Shown piece after piece: positions 1-8,614 of a DNA stretch of 64,000 nt. The DNA is from Chromobacterium phragmitis (GTDB lineage Bacteria > Pseudomonadota > Gammaproteobacteria > Burkholderiales > Chromobacteriaceae), in assembly GCF_003325475.1 (NCBI RefSeq), contig NZ_CP029495.1:1488001-1552000 (forward strand), read 5' to 3'. Both the position numbers and the translations under genes were made by a program. The notes beneath the pieces were generated by a model that did no database searches, had not been told where the DNA came from, and saw only the letters and a program-made list of their open reading frames with translations. Position 1 is the stretch's first letter, and each line of letters begins with the position of its first letter.

Positions 1-1800
1 GGCCGCGCTGCCGCCGCTGCTGGTCGCGAGCGGCGTTTGATCGGTGGCCGCCACCGTCACCGTGCGCGTCGCCGCCGCGCTGGTCTTGGTGCCGTCGCTG
101 ACCGCGAAGCTGACCGTGCGCGTGGCGGTGTTGGGCGTCACCGCGCTGTCGGTGTACTTGACCGCGCGCAGCGCCGCCTGCCATTGCGAAACGGTGGCGG
201 TGGCGCCGCTGGAAGTCAGCGTCAGCACGCCGGTACCGCTGTTGTAGCTGGCCGTGATGTTGCCGTAGGTCACCGCGCTGGTATTGGTGAAGCTGAGCAC
301 ATCCTCGCCGCTGTGGAAGTTGCCGGTGATCGACACCGTCGCGCTGGCCAGCGTGGCGTTGTCCAGATCCGATACCGTGATGCCGTTGTCCACCGCCACC
401 GGCGTGGAGGTGGCGTTGTCGCCGGCTGCGAACGCCGCGCTGCCGCCGCTCGCCGTCGTCAGCGGCGTTTGGTCCGTCGCCGCTACCGTCACCGTCCGCG
501 TCAGAACCGCGCTACTATTGCTGCTGCCGTCCGCTACCTGGAAGCTGACAGTGCGCGTCGCCGTGTTCGGCGTCACCGCGCTGTCGGTGTAGGTCACCGC
601 CCGCAACGCCGCCTGCCATTGCGCCAGCGTGGCGGTGCCGCCGGCCGAGGTCAGCGTCAGCACCCCGGTGCCGCTGTTGTAGCTGCCGCTGATATTGCCC
701 ATGGTGCTGCCGTCGTTGGTGAAGGCCAGCACATCCTCGCTGCTGTGGAAATTGCCGGTGATGGACACCGTGCCGCTGGCCAGCGTGGAGCTGGCGTTGT
801 CCGCGACGGTGATCGCGCTGTCCACCGCCACCGGCGTGGAGGTGGCGTTGTCGCCGGCCGTGAACGCCGCGCTGCCGCCGCCATCCGCCAGCACCGGCGC
901 GGCGCTGACCGCCATGGTCACGCTGGAGGCGCTGCTAGTGCCGTCGCGACCGTCGTTGACCGTCACCTGTATGGTGCGGGTGGAAGTATTGGGAATGCCG
1001 GAGGCGCTGTCGCGGTACGTCAGCGCAGTCAACAGCGTGCCCACGCGCGAGGCGGTGGCGTTGCTGTTCAGGGTGACGATCAAATCATGGCCGCTGACGC
1101 CGTCGCCATTGGTGGCGATGGTGCCGATGGCCACGCCGCCTACCGATACCGTGCTGCCCACGCTGGTGCCGCTGGACAGCGTCACCGTGCCGGCGGTGCT
1201 GATGCCCAGCACGTCTTCGCCGCTCTGGCCGTTGGCGGAGAAGTGGGCGGTCACGTTGCCGCCGTTGAAGCTGGTGGTGTCGCTGTCGCTGACCGTGGCC
1301 GCGGTGCCGGTATCCAGGCTCGCAGCGCTGCCGCCGGCGTAATAGGTGTTGCTGTCGCCGTTCAGGTTGCTGATCACCGGCGCGCTGTCCGCCGCCACGG
1401 TGACGGTCTTGGTCACCGTGGAACTGGTGTTGCTGCTGGCGTCGGTGATGGCGAAACTGATGGTGCGGGTGCTGGTATTGGGGGATAGCGAGCTGTCCTG
1501 ATAGGTCACCGCGCGCAAGGCTGCCTGCCATTGCGCGTTGGTGGCGGTGGAGCCGCTGGAGGTCAGCGTCAGCACCCCGGTACCGCTGTTGTAGCTGCCG
1601 CTGATATTCCCCATGGTGCTGCCGTCGTTGGTGAAGGCCAGCGTGTCCTCGGCGCTGTGGAAGTTGCCGGTGATCGACACCGTGGCGCTGGTCTGGGTCG
1701 AGGCCGCGGTATCGCTCAGCGACATGCTGCCGTCCACCGTCACAGCCGCGCCGGTGCCGGAGCTGTAGGCGCTGCTGCCGCCGCTGGCGGTCAGGGTCGG
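1..1800 (-). repeat. Tandem repeats of about 430-490 bp inside the adhesin gene
   Basis: The codons for LRAVTY/LRAVKY recur near 155, 588 and 1501, with a divergent copy near 1015, giving a period of about 430-490 bp. Stretches around 600-760 and 1530-1690 look nearly identical at DNA level, including the segment coding for TNDGSTMGNISGSYNSGTG. The unit near 1015 is diverged. Further units probably lie beyond the left edge. Confidence 0.75.
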
Positions 1801-3090
1801 CCCGGGGAAGTGGAAGTTGACGGCGTTGATGCTGCCCACCCCGATCATGCCGGTGATGTTGTGGCCCGATGCCGCCAGCAGCCGGAAGGAATCGATGCCC
1901 TGAAAGGCGCTGTTGCCGGAAACGGTGAAAGTCACCAGCGTCCCCCCGCCCTGCAACACATCGCCCACCGATTGGGTCAAGGTCGCGCCGGACACCGCGG
2001 AGCCGTTCAGATAGCCGACCAGCTGGACGCTGCCGCCAGTGGTGCCGGAATCGTAGCCATTCAGCACCACGCCGATGGAGTTGAGGGTGAACAGACTGCC
2101 GTCGTTGGGTTTGACGCTCAGATAGGTGATGGGAATGGTGCCGTCGGAATAGCCGTCCACCGTTTCCGCGGTGCTGGGTTTCTCGACAATGATGGACTGG
2201 TTGCCGTTATTGGTCTGGCCCAGCTGCATGACGAAATTCCAGCCGTTCAGGTTGGTTGCGGTGTCCGTGCTGCCAGACGGGTTGTAGACTGCGCCGTCCA
2301 GGTTGTCGAAGGTGGTCGTTCCGGAAGTCGGCTGGGTCAACAGGCCGTGATAGTCGACCAAATTCAACGTGGCCACGTGAAGCCGGTCGGTCGAATACTC
2401 CAGCGTCCAGTCGCCGCCCAGGCTGGCATCGCCGGTGGCGTTGGTGGAGGCGGCTGTCACCCGGCCGCTTTCCCTGGCGATCGCGTTGACCAGCGCCGCG
2501 CCGTCGCTGCCTTCGGCCACGTCGCAGCCATACAGCAGGATATCGCCGCCGGGGCGCAAGGCCTGGCCGATGGCGGCCAGCTCGGCTTGATGGCTGGCGA
2601 CATTGGCGGTGGTCAACTCGGTGGCGCCCAGCTGCAGATCGTTTTCCTGGCCGTGCGAAATGATGTGGATGGCGCTGTAGCCATGATGGCTTTGCGCCCA
2701 CTCCGCGATCTGCGCCAAACCGTCCTTGCTGCTGTCCAGCACCACCACTTGGTAGTTGGCCGGCAATTGCGCGAGCAGGCTCTTCAAATTCACCACGTTG
2801 GATTCGACGAACACCACCTGCGGGCCATCCGCCTTGCCGCCGCGCTCCCCGGCCGCGTCGCGCTGCTGCGCGGTGGCGGCCAAGGCTGCCGCCGTTTCGC
2901 CGTGCCGCTGCTGGATGTCGGCATGCTGCGCGTCATGCGCCGGCTCAACGTGATGCGCCGCCTCGCCCACCGAGGCCGCCACCGCGCCGTCGAACATCAT
3001 CCGCGGCTCCAGCGCCTGAAGAAGCAAACGGCTGGCTGGCCGAGCAGCCTGTTTGGCCGGTTCCCGGCCCGACGATTTCCACCATGCCAT
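1..3090 (-). CDS. Giant repeat adhesin with DUF4347 domain (N-terminal 1030 residues, partial)
   Basis: The frame is open from an ATG at 3090, with a GGGAG ribosome site upstream, to the left edge, so the C-terminus is missing. Residues about 27-36 read LEPRMMFDGA, the motif seen near the start of DUF4347 surface proteins. Residues about 92-235 (from VVFVESNVVNLKSLL, with the SHG and LYGCDVAEG motifs) match my memory of the DUF4347 domain. A linker follows, then at least four Thr/Ser/Gly-rich beta-sandwich repeats of about 140-160 residues (SITGNFHS, NSGTGVLTLTS, WQAALRAVTY motifs). Such proteins are large secreted or surface adhesins, usually exported by a type I system. No classical signal peptide is seen. 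Substrate and export partner are not visible here. Family assignment is from motif recognition only. Confidence 0.85.
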   Translation of the reverse strand, partial: MAWWKSSGREPAKQAARPASRLLLQALEPRMMFDGAVAASVGEAAHHVEPAHDAQHADIQQRHGETAAALAATAQQRDAAGERGGKADGPQVVFVESNVVNLKSLLAQLPANYQVVVLDSSKDGLAQIAEWAQSHHGYSAIHIISHGQENDLQLGATELTTANVASHQAELAAIGQALRPGGDILLYGCDVAEGSDGAALVNAIARESGRVTAASTNATGDASLGGDWTLEYSTDRLHVATLNLVDYHGLLTQPTSGTTTFDNLDGAVYNPSGSTDTATNLNGWNFVMQLGQTNNGNQSIIVEKPSTAETVDGYSDGTIPITYLSVKPNDGSLFTLNSIGVVLNGYDSGTTGGSVQLVGYLNGSAVSGATLTQSVGDVLQGGGTLVTFTVSGNSAFQGIDSFRLLAASGHNITGMIGVGSINAVNFHFPGPTLTASGGSSAYSSGTGAAVTVDGSMSLSDTAASTQTSATVSITGNFHSAEDTLAFTNDGSTMGNISGSYNSGTGVLTLTSSGSTATNAQWQAALRAVTYQDSSLSPNTSTRTISFAITDASSNTSSTVTKTVTVAADSAPVISNLNGDSNTYYAGGSAASLDTGTAATVSDSDTTSFNGGNVTAHFSANGQSGEDVLGISTAGTVTLSSGTSVGSTVSVGGVAIGTIATNGDGVSGHDLIVTLNSNATASRVGTLLTALTYRDSASGIPNTSTRTIQVTVNDGRDGTSSASSVTMAVSAAPVLADGGGSAAFTAGDNATSTPVAVDSAITVADNASSTLASGTVSITGNFHSSEDVLAFTNDGSTMGNISGSYNSGTGVLTLTSAGGTATLAQWQAALRAVTYTDSAVTPNTATRTVSFQVADGSSNSSAVLTRTVTVAATDQTPLTTASGGSAAFAAGDNATSTPVAVDNGITVSDLDNATLASATVSITGNFHSGEDVLSFTNTSAVTYGNITASYNSGTGVLTLTSSGATATVSQWQAALRAVKYTDSAVTPNTATRTVSFAVSDGTKTSAAATRTVTVAATDQTPLATSSGGSAA

Positions 3091-3302
3091 GATACCGCTC
3101 CCGCTGCGCCCGGCTGCCACCGGCACGTTTAAAATAAAAGGCCCCAGCTACAGAAATAGACTAGTTGCAAGCATAAAAAAATGTCGTATGGGTAAATGTC
3201 TTTTAGATAAATCTACTTAGTCCACGCCTTGGACCATGCCACATCCGCTTGCGGCGCATGCGCGCATCCCGTATCGTTCGCGGCAGTTTTCAAGGATTGC
3301 CG

Positions 3303-4079
3303 ATGACCGCTACCCCGCTTTACTGCGCCGAACCCGCCCGTCTAGATACTGCCTTGCGCCTTTGCGAGCGTTTCACGCTGCCGCTGGTGAAACAACGCCC
3401 GACGGACGGTTATTGGCTGGAGCTGAACGGCGAGCGGCTGGAACTGCTGACGACCGGCAAACACGGCGCGGTGTACGCGGAGTTCGTCGAGGGCGCGGCG
3501 CGCCACCGCCGCGAGCAGGGCGGCGGCCGCGGCCAGCCGGTAGCCAAGGCGGTGGGATTGAAGGGCGCGAAGGAACTGCCCTATGTGGTGGACGCCACCG
3601 CCGGCCTGGGCCGCGACAGCTTCGTGCTGGCCACCCTGGGCTGCCGGGTGACCATGGTGGAGCGTTCGCCGGTGGCGGCGGCCTTGCTGGCCGACGCGCT
3701 GGAGCGCGCATTGCGCGACGAGACCACCCGCGACATCGCCGAGCGGATGACGCTGGCGCATGCCAATTCGCGCGATTGGCTGGCGGGCCTGCCCGAGGCG
3801 CAGCGGCCGGACGTGGTGTTCGTCGATCCGATGTTCCCGGACACCGACAAGAAAGCCGCCGCCGCCAAGAAAGACATGCAGGCGTTCCAACATGTGATAG
3901 GCGAGGATATGGACAGCGCGGAATTGCTGGCCGCCGCCATCGCCGCCGCCAAGGTGCGCGTGGTGGTGAAGCGGCCGCGGCTGGGCGCGCCCATCGCCGG
4001 CGTCAAGCCGTCGGCGGTGCTGGACGGCAAGTCCACCCGCTTCGACCTCTACGTGATCAAGGCGCTGGCCTCAGGCTGA
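3303..4079 (+). CDS. rsmJ: 16S rRNA m2G1516 methyltransferase RsmJ
   Basis: The 258-residue protein matches RsmJ (YhiQ), which N2-methylates G1516 of 16S rRNA using S-adenosylmethionine in the cytoplasm. SAM-binding motif I is DATAGLGRDSF at residues 97-107, and the catalytic-type motif DPMFP lies at 175-179. The conserved tail KRPRLGAPI and STRFDLYVI is present. I start it at ATG 3303 (MTATPLY), preceded by AAGGA about 8 bases upstream. An upstream in-frame ATG at 3249 has no ribosome site and adds unrelated residues. Its 3' end overlaps the convergent monooxygenase gene by 9 bp. Confidence 0.93.
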   Translation: MTATPLYCAEPARLDTALRLCERFTLPLVKQRPTDGYWLELNGERLELLTTGKHGAVYAEFVEGAARHRREQGGGRGQPVAKAVGLKGAKELPYVVDATAGLGRDSFVLATLGCRVTMVERSPVAAALLADALERALRDETTRDIAERMTLAHANSRDWLAGLPEAQRPDVVFVDPMFPDTDKKAAAAKKDMQAFQHVIGEDMDSAELLAAAIAAAKVRVVVKRPRLGAPIAGVKPSAVLDGKSTRFDLYVIKALASG

Positions 4080-4418
4080 GTGCGCCGCCCGGCTGTCCGC
4101 CGGCGCCGCCTCCCGCTCGTCCAGGCCGTAATCGCGCAGCACCGCCGCCACCCGCAGCCGGTAGCCGGCGAACAGGCCGCCTCGCCCCGCCGCCTGCGCC
4201 TCCCGGTGGGTTGCCAGATTGCGCCAGGCGGCCAATGCGGCTTCGTCGCGCCAGAACGACAAAGACAATAGCTTGTCCGGCTGGCTCAGGCTCTGGTAGC
4301 GCTCGATGGAGACAAAACCGTCCATCGACCGCAAATGCTCCGCCAGCCGCGCCGCCCAGGCCAGATAGCCGTCGCGGCCGCCTTCGGCCAGCGTCACCTC
4401 GAATATCACCGCGATCAT
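4071..4418 (-). CDS. Antibiotic biosynthesis monooxygenase (ABM)-fold protein
   Basis: This 115-residue protein has the ABM dimeric alpha-beta barrel look: MIAVIFEVTLAEG at the start, then an FVSIERYQSL strand and an LSLSFWRDEAALAAWR segment with the usual S-x-W motif. Family members are small cofactor-free monooxygenases, heme-degrading enzymes or stress proteins, so the substrate cannot be named. Its ATG overlaps the stop of the upstream P450 gene (ATGA at 4415-4418), which implies translational coupling and a shared pathway. The C-terminal 15 residues (EREAAPADSRAAHSA) look like an unstructured tail. Confidence 0.8.
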   Translation of the reverse strand: MIAVIFEVTLAEGGRDGYLAWAARLAEHLRSMDGFVSIERYQSLSQPDKLLSLSFWRDEAALAAWRNLATHREAQAAGRGGLFAGYRLRVAAVLRDYGLDEREAAPADSRAAHSA

Positions 4419-5509
4419 CTGCCGTCTCCCGCGCCGAAGCGGCGCATTCTCACATTGGGCGGACCACGGAAAACCATCCCGCCGCCCAGCGCGCGCCAAT
4501 CCGGACCGATCTCCTCCAGCGCCGCCAACGCGCCGCGGGCGATGGCCAGGGCCAGCCGCTCGCCGGGGCAGCCATGGCGGCCGCGGCCGAAATCCATAGA
4601 CTCGCCGGGACCTGCCGGGTCCCGCGCCGCCGCGGCCAGCAACACCAGCACTTGATCGCCGGCCTTCAGCGGCTGGCCCGCCAGCGTCGCGTCCTCGGCG
4701 ACGAAACGCCGCGTATGGTGCAACACCGGGTCGGCCCGCAGGCGGCGGCGCCATTCCCCGGCTTCGCGCCAATCCCATGGCCCTTCGCAGCGCCAGGCGA
4801 TGCCGGCGGCCAGCAGGCCGGCTCCGGCGTCGCGGCTCTGGAACAGCGCGCCCAGCAAGTTGGCGCGCAGCGCATCCTCGCCCAACTCGCCAAATTCCTG
4901 TCGCCAGCGCGCCAGCCAGCCGGCGTCCTCCAGCGCGGCCAGCTCCGCATGGAGCGCCAGGCAGGCCGCTTCGCCCGCCTCTCGTTCCACCGCGCCGGCA
5001 TCGGCAGCCACGGCGCGGCACCATGCCGCGACCTGCCCGGACAAGCCCAGCAAACTCCGCTCCGGCCAGCCCAGCAGCGAGGCCAAGGTGGCCGCCGGCA
5101 GGAAATCGACCAACGCGTCCAGCCGCGCGCCATCCGGCGCCGCGCCTGCCAGAAAGCCCCGCGCCAAGTCCCGCGCCCGGCGCTGCGCCCTCTCATCCTC
5201 CTGCGCGGCCAAACTAGCCGCCACCGCCGCGCGCAGCGGCGCATGGATGGGAGCTTCGCTCATGCGCAGCCAGCGTCCAAACGTTTCCCCCAGCGCCAAT
5301 CCGGCCAAGGCCGCCGGCGCCGGCTCATCCAGCGGACGGACGCGGCAGGCGGGACAGGCCAGCACGGCCGACGCCGCCGCATGCGAAGCGGCCAGCCATA
5401 GGCCCAGGCGCTGGTCGCGCGCCCAGCCCTGGCGCGCCAGTTCCAAATAATAAGGATAAGGATCGCGGTGGCTGGCGGCGGCCAGCGCGTGCTCCGGCCA
5501 GGCGCTCAT
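4415..5509 (-). CDS. Cytochrome P450-like protein with atypical I-helix
   Basis: A 364-residue P450, shorter than the usual 400. The heme-ligand loop is FGRGRHGCPGERLA with Cys314 as thiolate ligand. The ExxR pair is E252/R255, followed by the usual PVLHHTRR and KAGDQVLVLLAAAARDP segments. The I-helix, normally AGxET(T), reads QSRDAGAG at about 224-231. The acid is kept as Asp but the conserved Thr is Ala/Gly, as known for a few P450s that rely on substrate-assisted oxygen activation. No redox partner gene is adjacent. It overlaps the upstream gene (ATGA 5506-5509) and the downstream ABM gene, so the three form one coupled operon. Confidence 0.88.
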   Translation of the reverse strand: MSAWPEHALAAASHRDPYPYYLELARQGWARDQRLGLWLAASHAAASAVLACPACRVRPLDEPAPAALAGLALGETFGRWLRMSEAPIHAPLRAAVAASLAAQEDERAQRRARDLARGFLAGAAPDGARLDALVDFLPAATLASLLGWPERSLLGLSGQVAAWCRAVAADAGAVEREAGEAACLALHAELAALEDAGWLARWRQEFGELGEDALRANLLGALFQSRDAGAGLLAAGIAWRCEGPWDWREAGEWRRRLRADPVLHHTRRFVAEDATLAGQPLKAGDQVLVLLAAAARDPAGPGESMDFGRGRHGCPGERLALAIARGALAALEEIGPDWRALGGGMVFRGPPNVRMRRFGAGDGR

Positions 5510-6132
5510 GCCGCGTCTCCCAGGTATTGCCGCCGCACCTGATTGACGCAGCGCTCGCGCGAGCTGGCGGCCCGCTCATGCGGCGCGAACGGCGCGGCCG
5601 CTTCATCCAGCAGCGCCACCGCGCGGTGCAACAGGGCTAGCTCGCCCGCCGGCAAGGCCGCGCGTGTCTGGCGAGCGGTCAGCCGGTCGATCACGGCGAC
5701 GGCCGCGCCCTTGGCGGCGATCTCCTCCACCCGGGCATGGCGGGTGCACACGCCGTAGGTGCCGGCCAGGAAGTGCGTCCACTCTTCATCCAGATTCGCC
5801 TCCGCCGCATCGGCCAGCCCTTGCGCCGCCAGGCGCGCCCACTCCGCCCGATAACGCCGTTCGAAGCGCGCGCGCAGCGCGGCGGCGTCGGCTTGATCCG
5901 CCTCGACCAGCCATTCGGCCATCGCCAGCGGATACCAGGCCAATGCGCCGTCCAGCGAGCGCTCGCCGCAATACGACGTCACTACGCCCGAGCAGCGCAA
6001 TGCGTAGGACGGCTGCGGCGCGCGGCCCTCGCGCTGCAGCCGCGTCAACCGCTCCCGTGACAGGCCGCAGCGATGCAACAGCTGCGGCTCGCTCAAAAAA
6101 TGGTTTTGCAGATAATCCAACAAGACCTGCAT
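5506..6132 (-). CDS. Putative natural-product-associated protein, possibly DUF6058 family
   Basis: This 208-residue protein is first in the operon with the P450 and the ABM-fold protein. The start (MQVLLDYLQNHFLSEPQLL) is followed by a helix-turn-helix-like RCGLSRERLTRLQREG. A Trp-rich middle contains LAWYPLAMAEWLVEADQ and EEWTHFLAGTYGVCTR, and the end is ERCVNQVRRQYLGD. From memory this resembles the DUF6058 family annotated as natural-product biosynthesis proteins, but no biochemical role is known to me. Start ATG 6132 has a GGAG-type site just upstream (complement of 6136-6145). It is divergent from the ArsR-type gene, with 80 bp between the two starts. Confidence 0.6.
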   Translation of the reverse strand: MQVLLDYLQNHFLSEPQLLHRCGLSRERLTRLQREGRAPQPSYALRCSGVVTSYCGERSLDGALAWYPLAMAEWLVEADQADAAALRARFERRYRAEWARLAAQGLADAAEANLDEEWTHFLAGTYGVCTRHARVEEIAAKGAAVAVIDRLTARQTRAALPAGELALLHRAVALLDEAAAPFAPHERAASSRERCVNQVRRQYLGDAA

Positions 6133-6212
6133 GGCGAAACTCCTTGGCTAGCGCTTTCGATGCCGCTATCGTAGCCAGCCATCCGCCACGATGTTTCACG
6201 CTGGAGTGAACC

Positions 6213-6926
6213 ATGATCCACAATGCCGACTTGCCCGACATCAGCCGCCTGGCCAGCCTGCTGGCCGATCCCGGCCGCGCCCGCATGCTGCTCATGCTGC
6301 TGGACGGCGGCAGCTACCCCGCCAGCGAGCTGGCGCGCCACGCCGGCCTCAGCGCCCAGGCCGCCAGCAATCACCTGGCCAAGCTGCTGCAAGGCGGCGC
6401 GCTCAAAGTGGAGCAGCACGGCCGCCACCGCTACTACCTGTTGGCCAACGCCGCCATCGCCCAGGCCCTGGAGGCGCTGAGCGCCGCCGCCCACGGCCAT
6501 GACCTGGAGCGGCCGCGCGCGGCCAGCCCGGTCTCGCCGCCATTGCGGCTGGCGCGCACCTGCTATGACCACTTGGCCGGTCGGCTGGGCATCGCCATCG
6601 CCGATGCGATGCAGGCGGGCAACTTGCTGCTGCTGAACGAGGAAAGACAGTTCGAGATGACGGCCCGCGGCCGCGACTGGTTCGCCGCGACGCTGAATAT
6701 CGTGGAACCGCAAGGCGGCCGCCGCCCGCAGGCGCGCGCCTGCCTGGACTGGAGCGAGCGGCGGCCCCACCTGGCCGGCGGCTACGGCGCGGCGCTGTGC
6801 CGGGAGTTTCTGGCGCGGAACTGGGTGGAACGGCGGCTGGACAGCCGCGCGCTGCGCGTCACCCCGGCCGGGCTGGCCTTTTTGCGCGAACAATGGAATA
6901 TCCGGACAGAGGCGCTGATTGAATAA
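6213..6926 (+). CDS. ArsR-type winged-helix transcriptional regulator
   Basis: The 237-residue protein begins with an ArsR/SmtB-like domain (residues about 8-95). It includes PGRARMLLMLLDGGSYPASEL, the recognition region HAGLSAQAASNHLAKLLQGG and the beta-wing KVEQHGRHRYYLL. The C-terminal 130 residues (RTCYDHLAGRLGIAIADA and RARACLDWSERRPHLAGGYGAALC) resemble the extension of larger ArsR-family regulators. It retains C and H residues that could bind metal or thiol effectors, but no classic ArsR CxC box. It is divergently placed against the P450 operon, which it probably controls. Confidence 0.85.
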   Translation: MIHNADLPDISRLASLLADPGRARMLLMLLDGGSYPASELARHAGLSAQAASNHLAKLLQGGALKVEQHGRHRYYLLANAAIAQALEALSAAAHGHDLERPRAASPVSPPLRLARTCYDHLAGRLGIAIADAMQAGNLLLLNEERQFEMTARGRDWFAATLNIVEPQGGRRPQARACLDWSERRPHLAGGYGAALCREFLARNWVERRLDSRALRVTPAGLAFLREQWNIRTEALIE

Positions 6927-7075
6927 ACCCGCATTCGATGCAAGCGAATGCCCTGCTTATTGGATTGTCCTATACTTGGCCCGCCGAGCCGCAGCGCGAA
7001 ACCCGAGCCGCGCCCGCCTCAAGCAAGGCGCAGCCGCTTGCCTTTGACTCATGTATCGCACGCAGGAGAATCCGT

Positions 7076-7573
7076 ATGCGGCCTCCCCCGCTGCCCAGCA
7101 ATGAAGCTGAACGCGTTCAGGCGTTGCAAGAGCTTTTGATTCTCGATACTCCGCCGGAAGATAGATTCGACATCCTGACGACGTATTGCCGCTCGCGTTT
7201 CGATGTCGATATCGCTTTGATCAGCCTGGTAGACCGCGATCGGCAGTGGTTCAAGTCCCGCAGCGGCTTGAACGTGAGCGAAACGCCGAGAGAAATCAGC
7301 TTTTGCGGGCATGCGATCCTGGATACCGAGGTGATGGAGGTTCCCAACGCGCAAACAGATGAACGTTTTGCCGACAACCCCTTGGTCATCGGGGACCCCG
7401 GCATTCGTTTCTACGTGGGCGCGCCGCTGATTTTGTCCTCTGGATACTGCATCGGCACGCTCTGCATCATCAGCAAGCGTCCCAGGCAATTGGCCGAAGA
7501 AGACCGGGCGCACTTGCAGGCGCTTGCCCGAACGGTCGTCTCGGAGATTGAAGCGTCTCCCGCCCCCTGCTAA
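7076..7573 (+). CDS. GAF domain protein
   Basis: The 165-residue protein is nearly all one GAF domain. An N-terminal helix (SNEAERVQALQELLILDTPPEDRFD) precedes the sensor fold with ISLVDRDRQWFKSR, the EISFCGHAIL strand, FADNPLV and FYVGAPLILSSGYCIGTLCI. This pattern is typical of GAF modules at the start of diguanylate cyclases and histidine kinases, but here no output domain follows. It may be a stand-alone ligand sensor or an fRMsr-like redox protein. ATG 7076 is chosen because AGGAG sits about 8 bases upstream. The longer in-frame ORF from 6938 has a non-conserved, low-quality N-terminus. Confidence 0.8.
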   Translation: MRPPPLPSNEAERVQALQELLILDTPPEDRFDILTTYCRSRFDVDIALISLVDRDRQWFKSRSGLNVSETPREISFCGHAILDTEVMEVPNAQTDERFADNPLVIGDPGIRFYVGAPLILSSGYCIGTLCIISKRPRQLAEEDRAHLQALARTVVSEIEASPAPC

Positions 7574-7644
7574 CCGCCGGCCAAGCGCAAATCGCGGCGC
7601 GGCGCCGCTCCCCTTTCGACACACGGGCGGGCGCTGGCGACGGC

Positions 7645-8040
7645 TCAGGCCAGCAAGCGTTCGGCAAAACCCTCCGGAATCGCCGGGCGGCCGCGCTCGT
7701 TGATCGCGGTGCCGATCACCAGTCCTTCCAGCACCACCTTGCCGTCGGACGCGCGCACCACCTGCTGGCGGAAGCCGAAGCGCACCCGCGACACCGGCTC
7801 GAAAGCCACGGTGACGGCGAACTGGTCGCCGCTGGTCAGCGAGGCCTTGTAGTCCATCTCGGAACGCACCACGACCAGGTTGATCTTGTCCCGCGCCAGC
7901 TCGGCGAAGTCGATGCCCTTGGCCAGCAGAAACTCGTGGCGGGCGTGTTCCAGATAATTGAAGTAAACGCCGTTGTTGACGATGCCCTGCATGTCGCACT
8001 CGTAGTCGCGCACTTTGAATTCAACGGAAAAAACTGACAT
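7645..8040 (-). CDS. Hotdog-fold acyl-CoA thioesterase (4HBT/YbgC type)
   Basis: The 131-residue protein shows the 4-hydroxybenzoyl-CoA thioesterase signature. It has VRDYECDMQGIVNNGVYFNYLEHAR, with the catalytic-type Asp in ECDMQGIVNN, followed by FEPVSRVRFGFRQQV and GKVVLEGLVIGTAI strands. These enzymes hydrolyse acyl-CoA thioesters in the cytoplasm, and the exact chain length cannot be read. ATG 8040 is 8 bases from AGGGA. A TTG directly before it at 8043 is a less likely start. Confidence 0.85.
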   Translation of the reverse strand: MSVFSVEFKVRDYECDMQGIVNNGVYFNYLEHARHEFLLAKGIDFAELARDKINLVVVRSEMDYKASLTSGDQFAVTVAFEPVSRVRFGFRQQVVRASDGKVVLEGLVIGTAINERGRPAIPEGFAERLLA

Positions 8041-8201
8041 CAAGCGGATCCCTGTTGGCTGACGATGGAAGCGGCCGCGGCCGCGGACAAACGGCTTGGA
8101 CGCAAACGGCGGGCGTCAGTTTCGCAGAACGGCGCGGCACAGGCCAGCGCGCCGGCGAAGCAGGGGATCCGGACGCGGCCGCCGTCCGCGAAGGCCGCGG
8201 C

Positions 8202-8318
8202 TCAGCGCTTGGCGGGCGCGGCGGGCTGCGCGCGCCGCCACTCCACCTTGGGCGGCGCCTGCTGCGGGGTTCGGCCCAGCAGCCAGGCCAGCCAGTTTTC
8301 ATTGCCGGAGAAGATCAT
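8202..8318 (-). CDS. Small 38-residue protein coupled to the DUF2325 gene
   Basis: The ORF starts at ATG 8318 inside the stop of the DUF2325 gene (ATGA, 8315-8318). It codes for MIFSGNENWLAWLLGRTP and ends in a Pro/Ala-rich basic tail. The N-terminal segment is Trp-rich and could be amphipathic. I do not recognise a family. Support is the coupling overlap and the non-shadow composition of the first 20 residues. Confidence 0.4.
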   Translation of the reverse strand: MIFSGNENWLAWLLGRTPQQAPPKVEWRRAQPAAPAKR

Positions 8319-8614
8319 GGCAGCGGCCTCCAGCCATGGTGGCGCAGACGCTGCGCCACCGCCGTGGCGGAGCGGCGGCAAGCCAGCACCGGAATGCCCT
8401 GCGCGGCGGCCCGGTCGCGATAATGCCGCATCACATTGTGGCCGAGAAAATCGGTGAGCAGGATCAATACGTCCGGCCGTCCCGGCAGCGCCGCCCTGCG
8501 CTGGTGGGCGACATTGCGGCCGCAGACGTGGCGGGCGACGCGGATGCCATAGCATCGCAGCACCTCCGGGATATTGCCCAAGCTATCGGCTCCCACCAGC
8601 AGCGCTTCCATCAT
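8315..8614 (-). CDS. DUF2325 domain protein
   Basis: A 99-residue protein that reads ALLVGADSLGNIPEVLRCYG then HVCGRN and PDVLILLTDFLGHNVMRHYRDRA. This is the compact Rossmann-like DUF2325 pattern. Function is unknown to me; homologues occur next to metal or redox stress genes. Two consecutive ATGs (8614, 8611) follow a GAGGGGG site, and the second has the better spacing. It is followed by the coupled 38-residue ORF. Confidence 0.75.
   Translation of the reverse strand: MMEALLVGADSLGNIPEVLRCYGIRVARHVCGRNVAHQRRAALPGRPDVLILLTDFLGHNVMRHYRDRAAAQGIPVLACRRSATAVAQRLRHHGWRPLP

Noticed and set aside
37..3132. Long plus-strand open frames opposite the adhesin gene
   Set aside because: They are low-complexity Arg/Gly/Ala/His-rich shadows of a GC-rich repetitive gene. 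The minus frame has a start, a ribosome site and domain-like sequence.
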